Shown piece by piece: positions 26,294-34,787 of a stretch of DNA of 64,000 bases. Position 1 is the first letter of the stretch. Every line of letters starts with the position of its first letter. Source of the stretch: Candidatus Mcinerneyibacterium aminivorans (GTDB taxonomy: Bacteria; Macinerneyibacteriota; Macinerneyibacteria; Macinerneyibacteriales; Macinerneyibacteriaceae); contig VSIX01000032.1 of the NCBI GenBank assembly GCA_008086245.1, forward strand, positions 62,001 to 126,000, written 5' to 3'. The position numbers and the translations under genes were made by a program. Below the pieces are notes generated by a model. That model was not told where the DNA came from. It made no database searches and was given only the letters and a program-made list of their open reading frames with translations.

Positions 26294-27250
26294 ATGAGAT
26301 TGAGAAATATTTTAATTTTTGCACTAATTATAGGAGTTCTGTCATTAGGTTTAGTAGGATGTTCTCAAAAACCTAAGGCAAAAAAATCTATTAATTTCGG
26401 TTATGTTCAATGGCCCGGAGTGACAGTAAAAACTCATCTGGTGAAGAAGCTTGCAGATTATATGGGATATGATACAAAAATGATAGCTGGTACCCAGCAG
26501 GTAGTTATGAAAGGAATGGAAACCAAGGATATTGATGTGTTTCCAGGAGTATGGCTACCAAGTATGAAAACTAATCTTAAACCCTATCAGGATAAAGGTG
26601 TTATTGAGCTTGTAAAACCTAATCTAAAAGATTGTCTTTATATTACAGCTGTAAATAAAGAAGCTTGGGAAGCTGGCGTTAAAACATTTGAAGATTTGAA
26701 AAAACACGCAGCAAAATTTGATAAAAAAATCTATGGTATCGAACCTGGAAATGATGGTAATAAAATTGTTAAAAATAAAATCATACCGGAATATAACCTT
26801 AATGGATGGGAACTTGTTCCAAGCAGTACCGGTGGAATGCTATCTTCAGTAAAAAGCAGATTACAGAAGGGTAAATGGGTAGCATTTAATGCATGGAAAC
26901 CACATTATATGAATGTTATGTTTGATATTAAATATTTAGAAGATCCTAAAAATGTATGGCCTGATGGAGGAAAAAGCACGGTATATACTGCAATCAGAAA
27001 TGGTTATTCAAAAGAAGATCCTAATTTCTACAAATTTTTACAAAATTTTGAATTAAAAGTTGAAACTCAAAATAGACTTATCTATGAATACAAAAAAGGC
27101 GGAGAAGATGAAGAAGGCAGGAACCCTGAAGAAGTTGTAGAAGAATGGATAGCAAATAATCTTGATACAGTGGAAAAATGGGTTAAAGATGTAAAAGCTT
27201 TAAACGGCGAAGAGGCTATAAAAGCAATTAGCGAAAATGCAAAAAAATAA
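26294..27250 (+). CDS. opuAC: Glycine betaine/proline ABC transporter substrate-binding lipoprotein
   Basis: A 318-residue binding protein with signal peptide and lipobox LVGC (lipidated C23). The mature protein is a type II periplasmic-binding fold of the OpuAC/ProX group. Trp-containing motifs YVQWPGV, FPGVWLPS and FNAWKPHYM are spaced as in relatives where Trp/aromatic cages hold the quaternary ammonium group. AAGGAGGGG lies before the ATG. The gene comes before the permease gene, with a hairpin between, which may raise the level of this subunit. Confidence 0.93.
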   Translation: MRLRNILIFALIIGVLSLGLVGCSQKPKAKKSINFGYVQWPGVTVKTHLVKKLADYMGYDTKMIAGTQQVVMKGMETKDIDVFPGVWLPSMKTNLKPYQDKGVIELVKPNLKDCLYITAVNKEAWEAGVKTFEDLKKHAAKFDKKIYGIEPGNDGNKIVKNKIIPEYNLNGWELVPSSTGGMLSSVKSRLQKGKWVAFNAWKPHYMNVMFDIKYLEDPKNVWPDGGKSTVYTAIRNGYSKEDPNFYKFLQNFELKVETQNRLIYEYKKGGEDEEGRNPEEVVEEWIANNLDTVEKWVKDVKALNGEEAIKAISENAKK

Positions 27251-27285
27251 TTGAATTGTTTTATTTGATATAAAATTAGTTATTA

Positions 27286-27317
27286 ATACCGGTACCAGCA
27301 AATTTTGGTACCGGTAT
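27286..27317 (+). terminator. 12-bp-stem hairpin between opuAC and the permease gene
   Basis: ATACCGGTACCA (27286-27297) pairs perfectly with TGGTACCGGTAT (27306-27317) around an 8-base loop. The following bases ATTTTAATAAAT hold only a weak U tract. This fits partial termination or a 3-prime stabilising structure that gives more binding protein than permease, as intercistronic hairpins do in other ABC operons. Confidence 0.6.
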
Positions 27318-27351
27318 ATTTTAATAAATAAGAAGATTAAGGAGGAATTTG

Positions 27352-28209
27352 ATGACTTTAAGTTTTATTTCTATGATGCCAGTAGAAAAAATTCCACTGG
27401 GTGATTGGATAGAGTCTTTTGTAAATTTTTTGGTAAATAATTTTAGTGGTCCATTTAATGCATTTTCAAATTTAATAAGTACTTTAATAAGCGGGTTTGA
27501 ATCGGGTCTATCTTTTCTTCCACCGATTGTTTTAATTCTTATATTTGCAGTTATTGCTTATAAAAGAAAAGGGTGGGGGTTATCAATTTTTGTAATAATA
27601 GGATTTGGCTTATTATGGAATCTACAGCTTTGGCCTGAATTATTGACAACTCTTTCTTCTATTATCACTTCAGTACTTGTTGCTCTGATTATCGGTATTC
27701 CCATTGGAATTATTAAAGCACATAGTAAAATTGTGCATCATATAACAAGACCTATACTTGATTTTATGCAGACTATTCCTCCTTTTGTATATTTAATACC
27801 TGCTTTAATGTTTTTTGGTTTGGGTACTGTTTCTGGAGTAATTGCTACTGTAGTATTTGCAATAGCACCTCCTATAAGGTTAACTTATCTTGGAATAATT
27901 CAAATACCTGATGAGTTGAAAGAAGCAGGAGAAGCTTATGGAGCTAATCCATGGCAGATGTTATATAAGGTAGAAATTCCCGGGGCGCTACCATCTATAA
28001 TGATGGGTATAAATCAGTGTATCATGCTTGCTCTATCAATGGTTGTTATTGCAGCAATGATTGGAGCAGGAGGTCTTGGAAAAATTGTATTGAGATCTTT
28101 GTCTGTAGTTGATATAGGTATGGGCTTTGAAGCAGGAATTGGTATAGTTATAATAGCCATAGCTCTTGATAGGATGTTCGGGAAAAAAGACGATAAAGAT
28201 ACTAAATAA
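27352..28209 (+). CDS. opuAB: Glycine betaine/proline ABC transporter permease
   Basis: Inner-membrane permease of the OpuA/ProW type, about 285 aa with seven to eight hydrophobic segments. The BPD_transp_1 coupling region reads ELKEAGEAYGANPWQMLYKVEIPGALPSI, matching the E-A-x3-G-x9-I-x-L-P motif that docks to the ATPase. YLIPALMFFGLGTVSGVIATVVFA is typical of ProW. A TTG at 27349 is in frame, but ATG 27352 has the better spacing from AAGGAGG (27339-27345). It is the last gene of the operon and is followed by a bidirectional terminator. Confidence 0.93.
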   Translation: MTLSFISMMPVEKIPLGDWIESFVNFLVNNFSGPFNAFSNLISTLISGFESGLSFLPPIVLILIFAVIAYKRKGWGLSIFVIIGFGLLWNLQLWPELLTTLSSIITSVLVALIIGIPIGIIKAHSKIVHHITRPILDFMQTIPPFVYLIPALMFFGLGTVSGVIATVVFAIAPPIRLTYLGIIQIPDELKEAGEAYGANPWQMLYKVEIPGALPSIMMGINQCIMLALSMVVIAAMIGAGGLGKIVLRSLSVVDIGMGFEAGIGIVIIAIALDRMFGKKDDKDTK

Positions 28210-28219
28210 AAGAGTTAAA

Positions 28220-28247
28220 AGGAACTATTTATTAACGAATAGTTCCT
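28220..28247. terminator. Bidirectional terminator between opuAB and the Cys-rich gene
   Basis: AGGAACTATT (28220-28229) pairs with AATAGTTCCT (28238-28247) around an 8-base loop. On the plus strand it is followed by CTTTCTT; on the minus strand by TTTTAACTC. It lies 3-prime of both convergent genes and includes the stop codon of the minus-strand one. Confidence 0.65.
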
Positions 28248-28444
28248 CTTTCTTGATAAATTTTGATAAAATTTTCAATACTTCTATCATAAGTTTTTTC
28301 CTCATCTTCAGGGAAATAACATGCCGGTAATTGATCCATAGCTTTATGATATGCAATGCATTCACAACAGTTTCCCTTTCGGGAACAGCCTGGATAAGTA
28401 CAGTTGCACCTTTCTAAATTTTTTCTCTCTCTTTCGCAGTTCAT
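28232..28444 (-). CDS. Cys-rich small protein, DUF6485-like
   Basis: A 70-residue protein with eight Cys, most in [17 protein letters not shown] (13-29), followed by LPACYFP and [10 protein letters not shown]. This pattern belongs to a widespread anaerobe family of unknown function (I recall it as DUF6485). The Cys spacing suggests metal or Fe-S binding, but this is inference. A near-perfect ribosome site (AAAGGAGG) and a consensus promoter precede it, so it is probably well expressed as a single-gene unit. Confidence 0.8.
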   Translation of the reverse strand: MNCERERKNLERCNCTYPGCSRKGNCCECIAYHKAMDQLPACYFPEDEEKTYDRSIENFIKIYQERGTIR

Positions 28445-28468
28445 ATAACCTCCTTTAAAATCAATTTA

Positions 28469-28496
28469 ATTATAATAGACGGTGAGTATTTGTCAA
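28469..28496 (-). promoter_or_regulatory. Consensus promoter of the Cys-rich gene
   Basis: On the minus strand TTGACA (28496-28491) and TATAAT (28474-28469), both perfect matches to consensus, are 16 bases apart. The transcription start is expected near 28462, about 18 bases before the start codon and just upstream of the AAAGGAGG site. Confidence 0.7.
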
Positions 28497-28515
28497 TTTT
28501 AGATACTATTAAATA

Positions 28516-28544
28516 TTGCAAATAAACCTCAACTTTGTTATACT
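28516..28544 (+). promoter_or_regulatory. Promoter of the partner-switching operon
   Basis: TTGCAA (28516-28521) and TATACT (28539-28544) are 17 bases apart, a good sigma-70-type pair diverging from the promoter of the Cys-rich gene. The predicted start near 28551 lies just upstream of AAAAGGAGG, which precedes the ATG at 28583. Confidence 0.55.
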
Positions 28545-28582
28545 TAATTATAATGTTTTAAGTTTTAAAAGGAGGATTTAAC

Positions 28583-28927
28583 ATGCCAAATTATGAGGCT
28601 AATTATGAAAAGATTGAAGAGGATATAATAAAAATTAATTTAAAAGGGTTCCTTGATGCTCATACAGCTTCTGATTTTGAAGATTTATTAACAAAATTAA
28701 TAGATGATGGCAACATAAAATTTCTTGTAGATCTAAATGAGTTGGATTATATTTCTTCAACAGGGTTAGGGGTTTTTATGGGGTATATAGAACAGATAAG
28801 AGATAAAGGGGGAGACATAAAATTCGTAAATGTTCCCAAGAATATATATAAAATATTTTCTGTTCTCGGTTTCTCTACTATTTATGAGATCTATGATAAA
28901 AAGGATAAGGCGGTGAAGAATTTCTAG
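28583..28927 (+). CDS. Anti-sigma factor antagonist, STAS domain (RsbV/SpoIIAA-like)
   Basis: A 114-residue single STAS domain. The phosphorylation segment is LDYISSTGLGVFMGY; S59 aligns with the Ser of SpoIIAA/RsbV that is phosphorylated by the cognate kinase and dephosphorylated by SpoIIE-type PP2C enzymes. Those partners follow directly: an RsbW-like kinase 2 bases downstream and two SpoIIE-domain proteins. It is the first gene of the operon, after AAAAGGAGG. No sigma factor gene is present here, so the output may not be a sigma factor. Confidence 0.88.
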   Translation: MPNYEANYEKIEEDIIKINLKGFLDAHTASDFEDLLTKLIDDGNIKFLVDLNELDYISSTGLGVFMGYIEQIRDKGGDIKFVNVPKNIYKIFSVLGFSTIYEIYDKKDKAVKNF

Positions 28928-28929
28928 CA

Positions 28930-29355
28930 ATGGATTTCAGTCTCATATTACCTGCTAAGTATAAATACCTACAGCTTATAAGAATATATGTTGTTCAAAT
29001 ACTGGAAAATGCTGGTATTGATCAAGATATAATTGATGATATCAGAAATATAATAGGAGAAGCCTCCTCTAATGTTGTAAAACATGCTTACAACAACATT
29101 GAAGATGCCGAAAAGACCATTGAAATAAATATTGATATTAAAAAGAAAAATATCATTATTGAAATAATTGATAGAGGAAAAGGATTCGAAACTAATTATC
29201 TTGAAAATTTAACCCAGGCCGAAATCAAAAAAAAATTGGATAAGAGAAACAAGGGAGGATGGGGACTTTATCTTATAAAAAAAATATCTGATAAGGTAGA
29301 ATTTGAAATTAATCCATATGAAAAAAATGTAATTAGAGTTTATAAAAAATATTAA
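28930..29355 (+). CDS. Serine kinase/anti-sigma factor (RsbW-like HATPase)
   Basis: A 141-residue stand-alone GHKL ATPase. N box EASSNVVKHAYNN (47-59), G1 DRGKGF and G2 GGWGLYLIKKI are intact, as in RsbW/SpoIIAB-type kinases that phosphorylate a STAS partner. The gene is 2 bases after the STAS gene and precedes a membrane SpoIIE phosphatase, the typical partner-switching order. Target sigma factor or other client unknown. Confidence 0.88.
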   Translation: MDFSLILPAKYKYLQLIRIYVVQILENAGIDQDIIDDIRNIIGEASSNVVKHAYNNIEDAEKTIEINIDIKKKNIIIEIIDRGKGFETNYLENLTQAEIKKKLDKRNKGGWGLYLIKKISDKVEFEINPYEKNVIRVYKKY

Positions 29356-29362
29356 GGAATAT

Positions 29363-31411
29363 ATGGAAATATTTTATTACATCTCTTCTTTTTCAATATT
29401 TATTTTAAGTATATATATTTATAAAAATCTAAGTAATATGAATAATCTTATTACAGCAATAATGCTGTTTACTCTTGGTTTAGCTCCTTTCAGCTGGGTT
29501 TTATTTCAGGATAGTGGAATATTAACAAACGAGTTAAATATATGGATTTTGTTTTTTCCTTTTTTACTGTTATTTTCTATAAACTATCCATATGAAATTG
29601 AATTTACAAAAAATATAAAAAATATCAGGTACCGGTATTTATTATTTGTTCCATATTTTTTATATTTTCTAATATATTTTATAATCAAGATTTTGGGTAT
29701 GATTTTATTAAAGGAACAGGTATTATTTGGGCTGTTAAAATCAGTGACGGATATTTTGATCTCTCAGATATTTTCTTTTACAATTATTATTTTGAATATA
29801 TTCTACATAGCAATTTCTTATTATATACTGGATCAGAAAATTCAACACACTGAGTCAAATACTTTAAAAAAACAATTAAATCTTTTTGTTGTGGGGCTTA
29901 GATTGTTTGCCTTTGTATTTGTAACCAGCATTATTACCCAATATTTTGGTATTTTTAATGAAATCATTACTCCGGTCAGAATGAAATTTTTATATTCATT
30001 CGCAATTATTGCTAATGCTGTACTTATTAGTGTTGCAATGGCAAAATATAAGTTTTTAGATATAAAATTAAAGAGAAAAAGTTTTCTGTATTATCTTGTT
30101 TGGGGATTTTTGATATTTCTTTATACATTTTCCACATCGCTTATAATACTTAAGTTAGTAACTTATAAAAACAATTATTTGCTGTTTGGGTCTATTTTTG
30201 TATTTTTTATTATATTTATTTTCTATTATAAAGCTGTAGATAAATTTATTAGCTATTTCTTTATTAGGGATCGAATGGATTATGAGGAAATTATTAAGAA
30301 TTTTTTCTTGAAAGTTTCATCTCTTGATTCCTTTCAGGAGATAAGAAATATAGTAATAGATGAGTTGCAAAAATTACTAAATATTGAAAAAGTAGATGTT
30401 ATTCTTGTAGATAAAATTGATAAGAAATATTACAAAAAAAGCAGTTATTCTTTTCTACAAATGCCTGAAAGGTTTCAAAAAAATTATAAGTGGGCAGTTT
30501 ATTTTTTCAGTTTAAAGTTTCAGGATAAAATTTATGGTTATTTGTTAATTGGAAATAAGATATCTGAAACTAAATTTAATAAAGCTGAAATAGATTTGCT
30601 TAATTCTATTTCAGTGCAAATATCTATGGTTCTTCATAATATGGATATTAATAAGGAACTGTATGAAAAAAAGTTAATGGAAAAGCAGTTGAATTTGGCA
30701 AGAAAAATACAGTTTTCACTGCTTCCAGATAAAAATATTCCCCATGAGAAATTTAATATTTATTGGAGATACAAACCGGCCACGCGTATTGGGGGAGATT
30801 ATTGTGATATTATAAAAAATAAAAACAACGATTTGTTTTTTGTTATGGCGGATGTAAGTGGAAAGGGTATAAATGGGGCTATTTATATGAGCATGATTAG
30901 AACATTCTTTCACACAACAGTCGATTTAATTAATATTGAACAAATTTTACTATATTTAAATGATTATTTAAAAAACAAACTTCCTGCTAAAATATTTGTA
31001 ACAATGCTTATTTTTAATTATAAAAATGAAAATGATAAACTTCAGTATATCCATCTGGGGCATAATGAACCTATACTCTACAGAAGCAAAAAAAATAGTG
31101 TTGAATTCCTTCAGGCTGACGGCATGGCTTTAGGGCTTACAAAAAATGAGGTGTTTAAAAAAAATTATAAGATTAATAATATTAACCTGGAGAAAAATGA
31201 TTTTATTTTTAGCTATACAGATGGGATTACTGAAGCAAGAAATAATTATGACCAATTATACGGACAAAAAAGACTGTTTGAAATATTAGATGAAAATAAA
31301 AATAAAAAAATTGAGGATATTGTTAATAAAGTTAGCCAGGATATATTTAATTTCAGGGGAAATTACGGACAAACAGATGATATTGCAATGTTGAGTTTTA
31401 AAAGAAAGTAA
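29363..31411 (+). CDS. Membrane SpoIIE-type PP2C phosphatase with GAF-like domain
   Basis: A 682-residue protein. About eight membrane helices fill residues 1-285, in the manner of 7TM sensor regions. A GAF-like cytoplasmic domain follows (about 310-430), then a linker helix LARKIQFSLLP and the SpoIIE PP2C domain (about 460-682). Metal-binding acids are visible in RIGGDYCD, MADVSGKG, SYTDGITEA and TDDIAML. It would dephosphorylate the STAS protein encoded two genes upstream in response to a membrane or small-molecule signal. Confidence 0.85.
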   Translation: MEIFYYISSFSIFILSIYIYKNLSNMNNLITAIMLFTLGLAPFSWVLFQDSGILTNELNIWILFFPFLLLFSINYPYEIEFTKNIKNIRYRYLLFVPYFLYFLIYFIIKILGMILLKEQVLFGLLKSVTDILISQIFSFTIIILNIFYIAISYYILDQKIQHTESNTLKKQLNLFVVGLRLFAFVFVTSIITQYFGIFNEIITPVRMKFLYSFAIIANAVLISVAMAKYKFLDIKLKRKSFLYYLVWGFLIFLYTFSTSLIILKLVTYKNNYLLFGSIFVFFIIFIFYYKAVDKFISYFFIRDRMDYEEIIKNFFLKVSSLDSFQEIRNIVIDELQKLLNIEKVDVILVDKIDKKYYKKSSYSFLQMPERFQKNYKWAVYFFSLKFQDKIYGYLLIGNKISETKFNKAEIDLLNSISVQISMVLHNMDINKELYEKKLMEKQLNLARKIQFSLLPDKNIPHEKFNIYWRYKPATRIGGDYCDIIKNKNNDLFFVMADVSGKGINGAIYMSMIRTFFHTTVDLINIEQILLYLNDYLKNKLPAKIFVTMLIFNYKNENDKLQYIHLGHNEPILYRSKKNSVEFLQADGMALGLTKNEVFKKNYKINNINLEKNDFIFSYTDGITEARNNYDQLYGQKRLFEILDENKNKKIEDIVNKVSQDIFNFRGNYGQTDDIAMLSFKRK

Positions 31412-31427
31412 GGAGTATCGAAATATT

Positions 31428-32981
31428 ATGAATATAAAGGTTCTTGAAGAAATTAATGATAAAATCCATATTAGGGATGGACTCAATTACTATATGGATT
31501 ACTTTACTAATAAGTATGATATAAAAAGATGTATGATTAGAAATGAAAAAGATGGTAATATCCTTTATGAGAAAAATAATCAGGATTATAATTATGATTT
31601 TGTTATTAAATTAAGAAAAAATACATATGAAGAAATCGATTTATACATAAATAAAAAATTACAACTGGAGCAAGAAGAAACAAAAAAGGATTTTGAAATA
31701 TTAAGATTAATGGTATCAAATGTTATCTTATATCACTCCATTTTAAGTTTATCTAAAAGCAGATTGCAAAAGCAAAAACAGGTTGAGACTTTAATGGAAA
31801 TATCAAGAGAATTAATATTTTTAAGAAAAGAAAAGAATATTTTCAATTCATTTATTTTTGCTGTAATGGGACAGGTGATGATTTCCAAAGTGGGGATATA
31901 TCTTTCAGAAGATGAGAGAAAATTTAAATTAAAGCATCAAAAAGGGTTTGTAAATCTGCCTGAGACTCTTAACTTGGAAAACAAAATTGATAAAGTAATT
32001 GATTTAACAAAAAAAGAAACCAGAGAAAAATATAAGAATCTAAAGAGATTAAAATCTCAGGATGTAAACATTGTTGTACCTATGCAGTATTTACAAAAAA
32101 CTAAAGGGTTAGCGGTGCTGGGTTATAAAATGGATAAAGAACATATTACCAAAACTGATTTTGATTTTCTATTTTCACTGGCTACAAATGTTATTTTTGC
32201 TGTTGAAAATTCCAAATTAATACAGGAATCAATTGAGAAAAAGAGGATGGAACAGGAACTGGAACTTGCTACTGATATACAAAGAAATATTTTGCCTAAA
32301 AATCTCCCTGAAGTAAGGTGCTGGGATGTTTATGGAAAAAATATTCCAAGCAGGGAAGTGGGGGGAGATTATTTTTATGTTAAAAAAGTTCAGGATAAAT
32401 TATGTCTTGTTATTGCCGATGTAACAGGAAAAAGTGTTCCTGCAGCATTATTAGTATCAACACTTCATTCTGCTTTTAGCATTTTAACCCAGAATAAAAT
32501 AGATCTTATCAGGTTAGTGGAAAGATTAAATTATTTAATATATAACAACACTTCTATGGAACAATTTATAACTTTTTTTGCTGGCTATATAGATATAGAT
32601 AATAATGAAATGAGATATATAAATTCAGGACACAATCCACCATTTGTAATTTATAAAGATGGTACAATTAATGATTTATCAAAAGGAGGAAGAATTCTTG
32701 GAATAAGTGAGAATTATGAATGTGAAGAAGGATTTATTAATATAGAAAACATATCTCTTTTAGCCCTGTATACCGATGGAATTACTGAGGCAACTAATAA
32801 TTATGGCGAAGAATTTGGCGTATCCAAATTAAAAAAATTGATCTTAGAAAATCAAAAGCAGCCGGCAAAAGAAATTATCGATATATTAATCAATAATGTA
32901 AATGATTTTAAATCTAATGAAACTATCCAGGATGATATGACCCTTCTAATAACAAAAAAGAAACAAAAAGGGGTAGAATAA
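31428..32981 (+). CDS. Cytoplasmic SpoIIE-type PP2C phosphatase with GAF-like domain
   Basis: A 517-residue soluble relative of the preceding protein. The N half includes a helical linker and GAF-like domain (about 115-270); the linker LATDIQRNILPKNLP leads into the PP2C domain with VGGDYFYV, IADVTGKSVP, LYTDGITEATN and QDDMTLL. The second Asp of the usual GGDYxD is Tyr here, although the main metal ligand is retained. Having a membrane and a soluble phosphatase together suggests two inputs acting on one STAS/kinase pair. Confidence 0.83.
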   Translation: MNIKVLEEINDKIHIRDGLNYYMDYFTNKYDIKRCMIRNEKDGNILYEKNNQDYNYDFVIKLRKNTYEEIDLYINKKLQLEQEETKKDFEILRLMVSNVILYHSILSLSKSRLQKQKQVETLMEISRELIFLRKEKNIFNSFIFAVMGQVMISKVGIYLSEDERKFKLKHQKGFVNLPETLNLENKIDKVIDLTKKETREKYKNLKRLKSQDVNIVVPMQYLQKTKGLAVLGYKMDKEHITKTDFDFLFSLATNVIFAVENSKLIQESIEKKRMEQELELATDIQRNILPKNLPEVRCWDVYGKNIPSREVGGDYFYVKKVQDKLCLVIADVTGKSVPAALLVSTLHSAFSILTQNKIDLIRLVERLNYLIYNNTSMEQFITFFAGYIDIDNNEMRYINSGHNPPFVIYKDGTINDLSKGGRILGISENYECEEGFINIENISLLALYTDGITEATNNYGEEFGVSKLKKLILENQKQPAKEIIDILINNVNDFKSNETIQDDMTLLITKKKQKGVE

Positions 32982-32983
32982 TT

Positions 32984-33790
32984 ATGAGGATTTATATAAA
33001 TGAAAGAGAAAAAAAAATAAGAGAAGATGTGTCTCTGTTTGAATTAAAAGAAATAATTAAACCCAATGCGGATATAGTAATTTATAATGGATTCCCTGTT
33101 AATGAAGATAGAAAATTAAAAGAAAATGATAGTGTTGTATTTATAGAAAAAGGTAAAATTCCTTCCCAAAAACAGCTTGAGTCCTTGCTGGTTTCAAGGC
33201 ATACTCCCGGGGTCCATAACAGGATAAAAAAAGCAGTAGTGGGAATAGCTGGAGCTGGCGGACTTGGTTCAAATGTGGCAATATCTTTAACCAGGATGGG
33301 CTTGGGAAAACTTATAATAGTTGACTATGATGTTGTTGAACCGTCTAATTTAAATAGACAGCAATATTTTATAAATCAAATTGGAATGTTAAAGGTTAAG
33401 GCATTACAGGATACTTTGAAAAAAATTAATCCATTTGTAGAAATTGAAACTTATAGTGAAAAAATAGAGGAAAGCAATATTGATAAATTCTTCAAAAATT
33501 GTGATGTTATTGTAGAAGCTTTTGACAAAGCCGAGGAAAAACAGATGCTAATTAATTATATACTAAATAATACTGAAAAATATATTGTCGCCGGTTCAGG
33601 AATGGCAGGTTACGGTCCTAACAACAATATAGTTACGCGTAAAATCGGAAAATTATTTATTTGTGGAGACGGTGAATCTGAAGCTAAACCCGGAAAGGGT
33701 TTAATGGCTCCCAGGGTAGGAATTTGTGCTAATCATCAGGCAAATCAGGTGGTTAGAATATTGTTGAATGAGCAAAAAGAGGATGATTAG
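32984..33790 (+). CDS. ThiF-family adenylyltransferase with fused ThiS-like domain
   Basis: A 268-residue fusion. Residues 1-62 form a ubiquitin-like ThiS fold (YINEREKKIREDVSLFEL...FIEKG) without a terminal Gly-Gly. Residues 80-268 are an E1-like adenylyltransferase with the nucleotide loop GAGGLGSNVA and NLNRQQYF. The CX2C zinc motifs of MoeB are missing, as in the small ThiF family-2 proteins. It would activate a sulfur carrier for thiazole or another sulfur-containing product. It is the last gene of the partner-switching operon (AGGGGT ribosome site, 2 bases after the previous stop). Confidence 0.8.
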   Translation: MRIYINEREKKIREDVSLFELKEIIKPNADIVIYNGFPVNEDRKLKENDSVVFIEKGKIPSQKQLESLLVSRHTPGVHNRIKKAVVGIAGAGGLGSNVAISLTRMGLGKLIIVDYDVVEPSNLNRQQYFINQIGMLKVKALQDTLKKINPFVEIETYSEKIEESNIDKFFKNCDVIVEAFDKAEEKQMLINYILNNTEKYIVAGSGMAGYGPNNNIVTRKIGKLFICGDGESEAKPGKGLMAPRVGICANHQANQVVRILLNEQKEDD

Positions 33791-33812
33791 AACAAAAAAT
33801 CAATTTGAGGCT

Positions 33813-34787
33813 TTATTCATTGTAAAGTTTATTCAAAAGGCTATCGGAAAGATTTAGGTTGATCAAATAAAAGAGATTAGAAATTAATCGAAACAGAGTC
33901 ATATCATTAATTCTGTTTCCTTTTTCTGCGAGATTCCATTTAGGTGCTATTCTATAAACCTTATCAAATATGTTCGGGTAATCAAAGTTGCCAACAAAAG
34001 ATAGATCTATCACTATACTTTCTGAGGGAATTGAATCTGTGGGTATAGTAAAATTTTTGTTCGGTACCGCTGATATTATAATATCGGAAAGTTCAACAGA
34101 TTTAAGAATGTCTTCAAAATTGGTATATTCATGACAGACTCTTACAGATCCATTTTCATTAAGAAGCATTAGAGATAGCGATCTTCCCACGGCAATAGAA
34201 TCATTTATTATTGTAATTTTTTTTCTTTCAATTTTAAATGGATTATATGTTAATTTATTCGGGTAGTTTCCATTCTTTTTTTTATATTCTTCATAATCCC
34301 TGCTAAATTTCTTGAATATGTATAGTATTCCTTTAGGAGTTGGGGGAATTATTAATTTACGTTTTTTATTTGTATTTAAAAATTTCTTATATTGAACTAA
34401 ATATCCCAGATGTGTTTTGGTTAATCCTTCCAGATCTTTACCATCATCTATTAGGTTCATAAAAAAAGTGTCTTTGATATCAAATGCAGTAGGATACATT
34501 ATCATTATTCCGTCTACTTCACGGTCACTATTCAATTCGTATATTAATTCTTCCAGTTTCTTTTTTTGGTCAATATAATAGTCTTTGAAAGTAATATTAT
34601 ATTTCTTGCAAAAGGTTTTAATTCCCTTCATATAGGAAAGGGAGCCTGGATCATCTGTTGTTAGAATGGCACACATTTTTGGATTAATATTATGTTGTGA
34701 GTAAAAATTTAAGTGTTTTATTAATTCCGGTTTTTCATACTTTTCAATAATGTTTTTAATATTAATTATTTTCTTTTTGGTTTTCAA
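33813..34787 (-). CDS. folD: FolD/MTD1-like methylenetetrahydrofolate dehydrogenase
   Basis: A 324-residue protein of the FolD fold: SLSYMKGIK (49-57), DGIMIMYP, GKDLEGLTKTHLGYL, PPTPKGI and INDSIAVGRSLS line up with the family in order. Two deviations matter. The cyclohydrolase Lys, four residues after the Tyr of the Y-x3-K motif, is Ile56, with Lys only at +5. An insert of about 18 residues follows PPTPKGI. Length, insert and KDxEGL recall yeast MTD1, an NAD-dependent dehydrogenase without cyclohydrolase activity. The start is TTG (34787), inside the end of the preceding gene, with GGAGG 12 bases upstream. Confidence 0.78.
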   Translation of the reverse strand: MKTKKKIINIKNIIEKYEKPELIKHLNFYSQHNINPKMCAILTTDDPGSLSYMKGIKTFCKKYNITFKDYYIDQKKKLEELIYELNSDREVDGIMIMYPTAFDIKDTFFMNLIDDGKDLEGLTKTHLGYLVQYKKFLNTNKKRKLIIPPTPKGILYIFKKFSRDYEEYKKKNGNYPNKLTYNPFKIERKKITIINDSIAVGRSLSLMLLNENGSVRVCHEYTNFEDILKSVELSDIIISAVPNKNFTIPTDSIPSESIVIDLSFVGNFDYPNIFDKVYRIAPKWNLAEKGNRINDMTLFRLISNLFYLINLNLSDSLLNKLYNE

